Below, piece by piece: positions 41,431 through 45,271 of a DNA stretch of 45,271 bases (position 1 is the first letter of the stretch; every line of letters begins with the position of its first letter). The position numbers and the translations under genes were made by a program. This stretch comes from Crossiella sp. SN42 (GTDB taxonomy: Bacteria > Actinomycetota > Actinomycetes > Mycobacteriales > Pseudonocardiaceae), in assembly GCF_023897065.1 (NCBI RefSeq), contig NZ_JAMHIV010000055.1, forward strand, positions 1 through 45,271, written 5' to 3'. The notes under the pieces are model-generated. The model had not been told where the DNA came from and did not search any database. It saw only the letters and a program-made list of their open reading frames with translations.

Positions 41431-41557
41431 CTCATCCAGAGGGGTAGAGGGATCGGCCCTACGACACCCCGGCAACCGGCACAGGCTCGACGCGAATTCC
41501 GCGAGGGAGCAGGTGAACACGGTGCCAAATCCGCCCCGCGACAGCGGGAAAGATGAG
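41431..41557 (+). ncRNA. SAM-I riboswitch (S-box leader)
   Basis: Conserved S-box blocks in order: CTCATCCAGAGGGG (P1 and P2 start), GGGATCGGCCCTACGACACC, CCGGCAACC, GGTGCCAAATCC, and GCGGGAAAGATGAG at the 3' end. P1 is CTCATC (41431-41436) with GATGAG (41552-41557). The GAGGAG ribosome site of the next gene (41555-41560) begins inside the 3' strand of P1, so SAM binding should hide it; no terminator stem follows, which favours translational control. Confidence 0.95.
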
Positions 41558-41570
41558 GAGATACCTCGCG

Positions 41571-42836
41571 ATGACGACCATCGAGGCGCCCAGCAGCGCC
41601 CAGCAGACCCTTGACCTCGGCCCGGCGCGCAGCCTGGTCTGCCGGGAGTGCGGCCACCAGGTCCCACTCGCCGCCGAGTTCGCCTGTGCCGAGTGTTTTG
41701 GTCCCCTTGAGGTCGGCTACGACTTCGGGACCGTCCGCCGGGAGGACATCGAGGCGGGCCCGCAGTCGATCTGGCGCTACCGCAACCTGCTCCCCGTGCC
41801 GTCCACTGTGGACGCCCACCCGAACACCGACCCCGGCTGTACCAGGCTGGTCCGCGCGGACCGCCTGGCCAAGGCGCTGGGCGTCCGCCGGATCTGGGTG
41901 AAGGACGACACCGGCAACCCCACCCACTCGTTCAAGGACCGCGTGGTCGCGGTGGCCCTGGCCGCCGCCCGCGAACTGGGCTTCAAGGTCCTGGCCTGCC
42001 CCTCCACCGGCAACCTGGCCAACGCCGTGGCCGCGGCCGCCGCCCGCGCCGGCTGGGAGTCGGTGGTGCTGATCCCGTCCTCGCTGGAACGGGCCAAGAT
42101 CCTCACCACCGCCGTGTACGACGGCGCCCTGATCGCCGTCGACGGCAACTACGACGACGTGAACCGCCTGGCCACCGAGCTGGCCGCGGACCACGAGGAC
42201 TGGGCGTTCGTCAACGTCAACGTCCGGCCCTACTACGCCGAGGGCTCCAAGACCCTGGGCTACGAGGTCGCCGAGCAGCTCGGCTGGCGGCTGCCGGACC
42301 AGATCGTGGTGCCCATCGCCTCCGGCTCCCAGCTGACCAAGGTCGACAAGGGCTTCCGCGAACTGGGCGAACTCGGCCTGGTCGAGCAGAGCCCGTACCG
42401 CGTCTTCGGCGCCCAGGCCACCGGCTGCTCCCCCGTCGCCGCCGCCTTCAAGGCAGGTCACGACGTGGTGACCCCGGTCAAGCCGGACACCATCGCCCGC
42501 TCCCTGGCCATCGGCGCCCCCGCCGACGGCCCGTACGTGCTCGACACCGTCCGCCGCACCAACGGCGCCATTGAGAACGTCTCCGATGAAGAGGTGGTCG
42601 AGGGCATCCGGCTGCTGGCCCGCACCGAGGGCATCTTCGCCGAGACCGCGGGCGGCGTGACCGTCGCGACGGCCAAGAAGCTCATCGAGACCGGCCAGCT
42701 CGACCCGGACGCCGAGACCGTGCTGCTGATCACCGGCGACGGCCTGAAGACCCTGGACGCGGTGCAGGACCGGATCGGCCCCCGCGCCACCGTCCCGCCG
42801 TCGGCCGCGGCGGTCCGCGAGGCCCTCGGCCTCTGA
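41571..42836 (+). CDS. thrC: Threonine synthase-family PLP enzyme; candidate MetM homocysteine synthase
   Basis: 421 aa, fold type II PLP enzyme. An N-terminal zinc ribbon (C24xxC27, C39xxC42) precedes a threonine-synthase domain: Schiff-base lysine K122 in PTHSFKDR, phosphate loop STGNLANAVAAA, and SGSQLTKVDKG. The ATG at 41571 is preferred: an ATG at 41553 lies inside riboswitch P1. SAM-I control means that it responds to methionine status. Homologues called MetM in Streptomyces turn O-phosphohomoserine into homocysteine with a thiocarboxylated carrier protein MetO; no metO-like gene follows here. Either threonine synthase or MetM; the riboswitch favours the latter. Confidence 0.92.
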   Translation: MTTIEAPSSAQQTLDLGPARSLVCRECGHQVPLAAEFACAECFGPLEVGYDFGTVRREDIEAGPQSIWRYRNLLPVPSTVDAHPNTDPGCTRLVRADRLAKALGVRRIWVKDDTGNPTHSFKDRVVAVALAAARELGFKVLACPSTGNLANAVAAAAARAGWESVVLIPSSLERAKILTTAVYDGALIAVDGNYDDVNRLATELAADHEDWAFVNVNVRPYYAEGSKTLGYEVAEQLGWRLPDQIVVPIASGSQLTKVDKGFRELGELGLVEQSPYRVFGAQATGCSPVAAAFKAGHDVVTPVKPDTIARSLAIGAPADGPYVLDTVRRTNGAIENVSDEEVVEGIRLLARTEGIFAETAGGVTVATAKKLIETGQLDPDAETVLLITGDGLKTLDAVQDRIGPRATVPPSAAAVREALGL

Positions 42837-42849
42837 TCCCACGCTTCAC

Positions 42850-42897
42850 CGCACGGCGTGCCGGCCGGTTCTTGTGACCGGGGTGGCACGCCGTGCG
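42850..42897 (+). terminator. Terminator hairpin after the thrC-like gene
   Basis: 13-bp stem (42850-42862 with 42885-42897); an inner CCGGT/ACCGG stem forms in the loop. It is followed by TGTTTGTGG. Confidence 0.75.
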
Positions 42898-42917
42898 TGT
42901 TTGTGGCGGACGGCGCG

Positions 42918-43064
42918 CGGACGGCTCGGACGGCTCGGACGGCGAGCGTTCGTGGCGGATTGGCGTGCGGGTACCGCAGGCTGCCATGCGGGCATCGCGG
43001 GTTGGCGCGCGGGTGCGGCAGGTCGGCGTGCGGGCGTCGCGAGTTGGCGTGCGGGTGCCGCGGG
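42918..43064. repeat. Short tandem repeats between thrC-like gene and comEC
   Basis: Three copies of CGGACGGCT (42918-42943, last one with a changed end), then five copies of a 21-bp unit like TTGGCGTGCGGGTGCCGCGG at 42960, 42981, 43002, 43023 and 43044. The unit is 7 codons long and stays open on both strands, so small peptides are conceivable, but no start or ribosome site supports it. Confidence 0.85.
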
Positions 43065-43073
43065 TTGGCTGGG

Positions 43074-45271
43074 TCATCTGGGTGTCCGGGATTTTTCTTT
43101 GCCGTGGCGGGAGATCACCGGGCCTTGTGGGCTGGGGGCGATGGCCAGGTCGCCGTCTTGGTCGGTGCGCAGCACCTGGGTGCCCTGGGTGTCCAGGGTG
43201 TCCAGGATCAGTGGGCTGGGGTGGCCGTAGTCGTTGTCCGCGCCGACGCTGATCAGCGCGACCCGGGGCCGGACGGTGGCCAGGAACCTGGGCAGGCTGT
43301 AGCGGGAGCCGTGGTGCGGGACCTTGAGTATGTCGGCGGACAGCTCGGATCCCTTGTCCGCCAACAGGTCTGCTTGACCGGCTAGTTCGATGTCGCCGGT
43401 GAGCAGGACCCGGCCCGCGGTGGTGTGCGCGCGGATGACCAGTGAGGCGTCGTTGAGGGCGGTGCCGCTGGCGCGTTCGCCGGTGGCACCCAGCGCGGTG
43501 GGGCTGCGGGGGCCGAGGATGTCGACGGTCAGTGCGGGCCAGGTGGTGCTGGTGCCCGGGTGGAGCTCGACCAGGGGCACGTCCGCGGCCTCGGTGGCGC
43601 GGCGGATTTCCTTGACGGCCCAAGGTGGTTGCTGGACGGAGCTGATGCCGACCGCGCCCACCGCGTGCTCGGCGAGGACCTCGGCCAAGCCGCCGATGTG
43701 GTCGGCGTGCAGGTGGGTGAGAACCAGCAGCGGAATCCGGTCGATGTCCAGGTCGCGGAGGCAGGCGATGATGGCGATCGGGTCGGGGCCGGTGTCGATC
43801 AGCACCGCGCGGCCCGGATCGGCGGTGGCGAGGACGATGGCATCGCCTTGGCCGACGTCGCAGGCCACCACGGCCCAGCCGGGTAGCGGCCAGCCGGGGC
43901 GCAGCACGCGGATGGGCACCAGGACCAGGATCGCGAGCAGGACCGCCGCCAGGAACAGGACGCGGAACCGGCGTCGCCGTAGCAGCAGGGCGAGCACTAG
44001 CAGCACGCCGATGAGGAGGAAGGCGCCGCCGACACCACTCGGCCAGGGCAAGGTGGACATGGGCACGGCGGCCGCGTGGTGGGCGACGGTGACCAGCCAC
44101 CACATCGCCGGGCCGGTGACGTGGACCAGGAGCTCGGCGGCGCCGGGATGGATCACCGACAGGACGGCGGCCAGCACACCGAGGACCGTGGCCAGGGCGA
44201 CCACCGGGGCGGCGAGCAGATTGGCCAGGATGGCGATGAGGCTGAGTTCGCCGGTCATGCCGACCACCACCGGGGCGGTGAACAGGTGGGCCGCGGCGGG
44301 GATGGCCAGCGCTTCGGCCAGACCGCCGGGGACGCGGCGTTGACGCAGGTTGTCCGACCAGCGTGGGGCCAGCAGCACCAGGGCCGTGGTGGCCAGTACG
44401 GACAGCAGGAAGCCCAGGTCGCCGGCGAGTTCGGGATCGGCGAGCAGCAGGATCGTGATGGTGCCAGCCAGGGCGGGGATCGCGGCTCGTTCCCGTCCGG
44501 AGGTCAGGGCGTAGAGGCCGATGGCGGCCATGACCGCGGCGCGGAGGACGCTCGGCTGGGGCCGGGCCAGGATCACGAATCCCAGTAGTGCCAAGGCCGC
44601 TGCCGCTGTCGCCGTGCGGGGACCCGCGCGGAGGGCTTGGCACAGCAGGAGAACCGCGCCGCAGACGATCGCCAGGTTGGTGCCGCTGACGGCCAGCAGG
44701 TGCGACAGGCCAGCGGCACGGAAGTCGGCGACGACCCTGGGGGCGAGGGTCGTGGTGTCGCCGACCACCAGGGAGGGCAACAGGCCCGCCTGGTCGGCGG
44801 GGAGGACGGAGCTGGCCTGGCGGAGGCCGGTGCGGATGTCGGTGGCGGCGCGTTGCCAGAACGGTGGTGTGCCAAGGAGTTCTGGCGATTTGTGCACCCG
44901 GAGCACGGCGGCTGTCAGGTCGCCGGGGCGGGCTGGGGCCAGTTTTCCGGTGGTGCGCAGGCGTTGGCCGGGTGAGACCGCGGACCAGGAGTCGTGCAGG
45001 GCGAGCAGGAGGACGGTGCCGCCGGTGGACATCTGGTCGCCGGTGGTGTGCGCGGATTCGAGTTCGAGGGTGAGGACAGTGCCGTTGCTGTTGGTGGGAC
45101 GGCCGCCGTAGGCCGGGGTGCGCATGGGGCGGGGGTCGCCGGTGACGGTGCCGGTGAGGGTCGCGGTGGCGCCTCGTTCGGCGAGGGCGTGCAGGGGGTG
45201 GGTGGCGGTGGCGTGGGTTCTGAGGGCGATGCCGATGGCGGCGGCTCCGGCCAGGGCGCAGGTGGTGAGGG
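43074..45271 (-). CDS. comEC: ComEC/Rec2-family DNA-uptake protein, 5' end cut by the window
   Basis: Partial, at least 732 aa; the reading frame continues through the window edge, where a hydrophobic stretch (LTTCALAGAAAIGIAL) shows the missing N terminus. An N-terminal OB-like region is followed by the competence membrane domain (HLLAVSGTNLAIV motif) and a C-terminal metallo-beta-lactamase domain with THLHADHIGG and PHHGSRYS. Forms the channel for single-stranded DNA uptake in competent bacteria; widespread in actinobacteria without proven competence. The internal ATG at 45125 is not the start. Confidence 0.93.
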   Translation of the reverse strand, partial: LTTCALAGAAAIGIALRTHATATHPLHALAERGATATLTGTVTGDPRPMRTPAYGGRPTNSNGTVLTLELESAHTTGDQMSTGGTVLLLALHDSWSAVSPGQRLRTTGKLAPARPGDLTAAVLRVHKSPELLGTPPFWQRAATDIRTGLRQASSVLPADQAGLLPSLVVGDTTTLAPRVVADFRAAGLSHLLAVSGTNLAIVCGAVLLLCQALRAGPRTATAAAALALLGFVILARPQPSVLRAAVMAAIGLYALTSGRERAAIPALAGTITILLLADPELAGDLGFLLSVLATTALVLLAPRWSDNLRQRRVPGGLAEALAIPAAAHLFTAPVVVGMTGELSLIAILANLLAAPVVALATVLGVLAAVLSVIHPGAAELLVHVTGPAMWWLVTVAHHAAAVPMSTLPWPSGVGGAFLLIGVLLVLALLLRRRRFRVLFLAAVLLAILVLVPIRVLRPGWPLPGWAVVACDVGQGDAIVLATADPGRAVLIDTGPDPIAIIACLRDLDIDRIPLLVLTHLHADHIGGLAEVLAEHAVGAVGISSVQQPPWAVKEIRRATEAADVPLVELHPGTSTTWPALTVDILGPRSPTALGATGERASGTALNDASLVIRAHTTAGRVLLTGDIELAGQADLLADKGSELSADILKVPHHGSRYSLPRFLATVRPRVALISVGADNDYGHPSPLILDTLDTQGTQVLRTDQDGDLAIAPSPQGPVISRHGKEKSRTPR

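Noticed and set aside
41553-41570. Earlier ATG of the thrC-like gene
   Set aside because: It lies in the 3' strand of riboswitch P1 and upstream of the GAGGAG ribosome site.
42960-43064. A heptapeptide-repeat protein (WRAGxAG units)
   Set aside because: The frame is open only because the unit is 21 bp; it has no ribosome site and overlaps the end of comEC.
42730-44643. A 637-codon open frame on the minus strand
   Set aside because: It is a Pro/Arg/His-rich shadow of comEC in another frame and runs through the 21-bp repeats; no family motif.

Overview
The window is chromosomal DNA of a high-GC actinomycete. Codon use is strongly G/C-ending, GTG starts are common, stop/start overlaps of the ATGA and GTGA type are frequent, and many genes look leaderless (a TANNNT -10 box 6 or 7 nt before the start codon). 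Gene content fits the order Pseudonocardiales (Crossiella-, Kutzneria- or Saccharothrix-like); that placement is inference. No phage, IS element, CRISPR array, tRNA or rRNA was seen.

Layout. 0.1-2.5 kb: a small ParB-like protein, a RelE-like toxin/antitoxin pair and hemW. 2.5-11.1 kb: a sulfate-assimilation operon with a short leader peptide, ferredoxin-sulfite reductase, a zinc-ribbon protein, cysH, cysD, cysN, an SsuABC-type importer and a sirohydrochlorin chelatase. 11.2-22.2 kb: mixed single genes (secreted protein, crotonase, Cu-SOD-like lipoprotein, GNAT, TTA-rich helical-repeat protein, secreted RNase/barstar operon, MDR reductase, MOSC protein, APC permease, nitronate monooxygenase, HD hydrolase, MFS exporter). 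22.2-25.6 kb: vapBC, lepA and a methyltransferase. 25.7-30.2 kb: an autoregulated-looking padR/flavin monooxygenase pair, a minisatellite-like repeat block and a membrane Ser/Thr kinase. 30.2-35.4 kb: arsR/SRPBCC, an ABC exporter, an SPFH/ribbon-helix-helix pair behind a 14-bp palindrome, and a secreted lipase. 35.4-45.3 kb: a GH3 beta-glucosidase behind a CebR-like box, rpsT, an orphan ECF-like sigma factor, a subtilisin-inhibitor-like protein, holA, a SAM-I riboswitch controlling a threonine-synthase-family gene, and the 3' part of comEC.

How the genes work together. CysDN activates sulfate to APS, CysH reduces APS to sulfite, sulfite reductase makes sulfide, and the chelatase supplies siroheme iron. 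At the other end of the window a SAM-sensing riboswitch controls a threonine-synthase homologue. This suggests a methionine-pathway enzyme of the MetM type (O-phosphohomoserine to homocysteine) rather than ordinary threonine synthesis, so both ends of the window may serve sulfur amino-acid supply. The backbone hemW - sir - cysH - chelatase - lepA - rpsT - holA - comEC matches the order I recall for Mycobacterium tuberculosis, with the other genes inserted between these anchors.

The most interesting leads are the SAM-riboswitch/ThrC-like gene, the SPFH/RHH/palindrome module, the RNase-barstar-small-membrane-protein operon, the palindrome around the rpsT -10 box, and the set of leaderless promoters, two of which carry inverted repeats that look like self-repression operators (padR, arsR).
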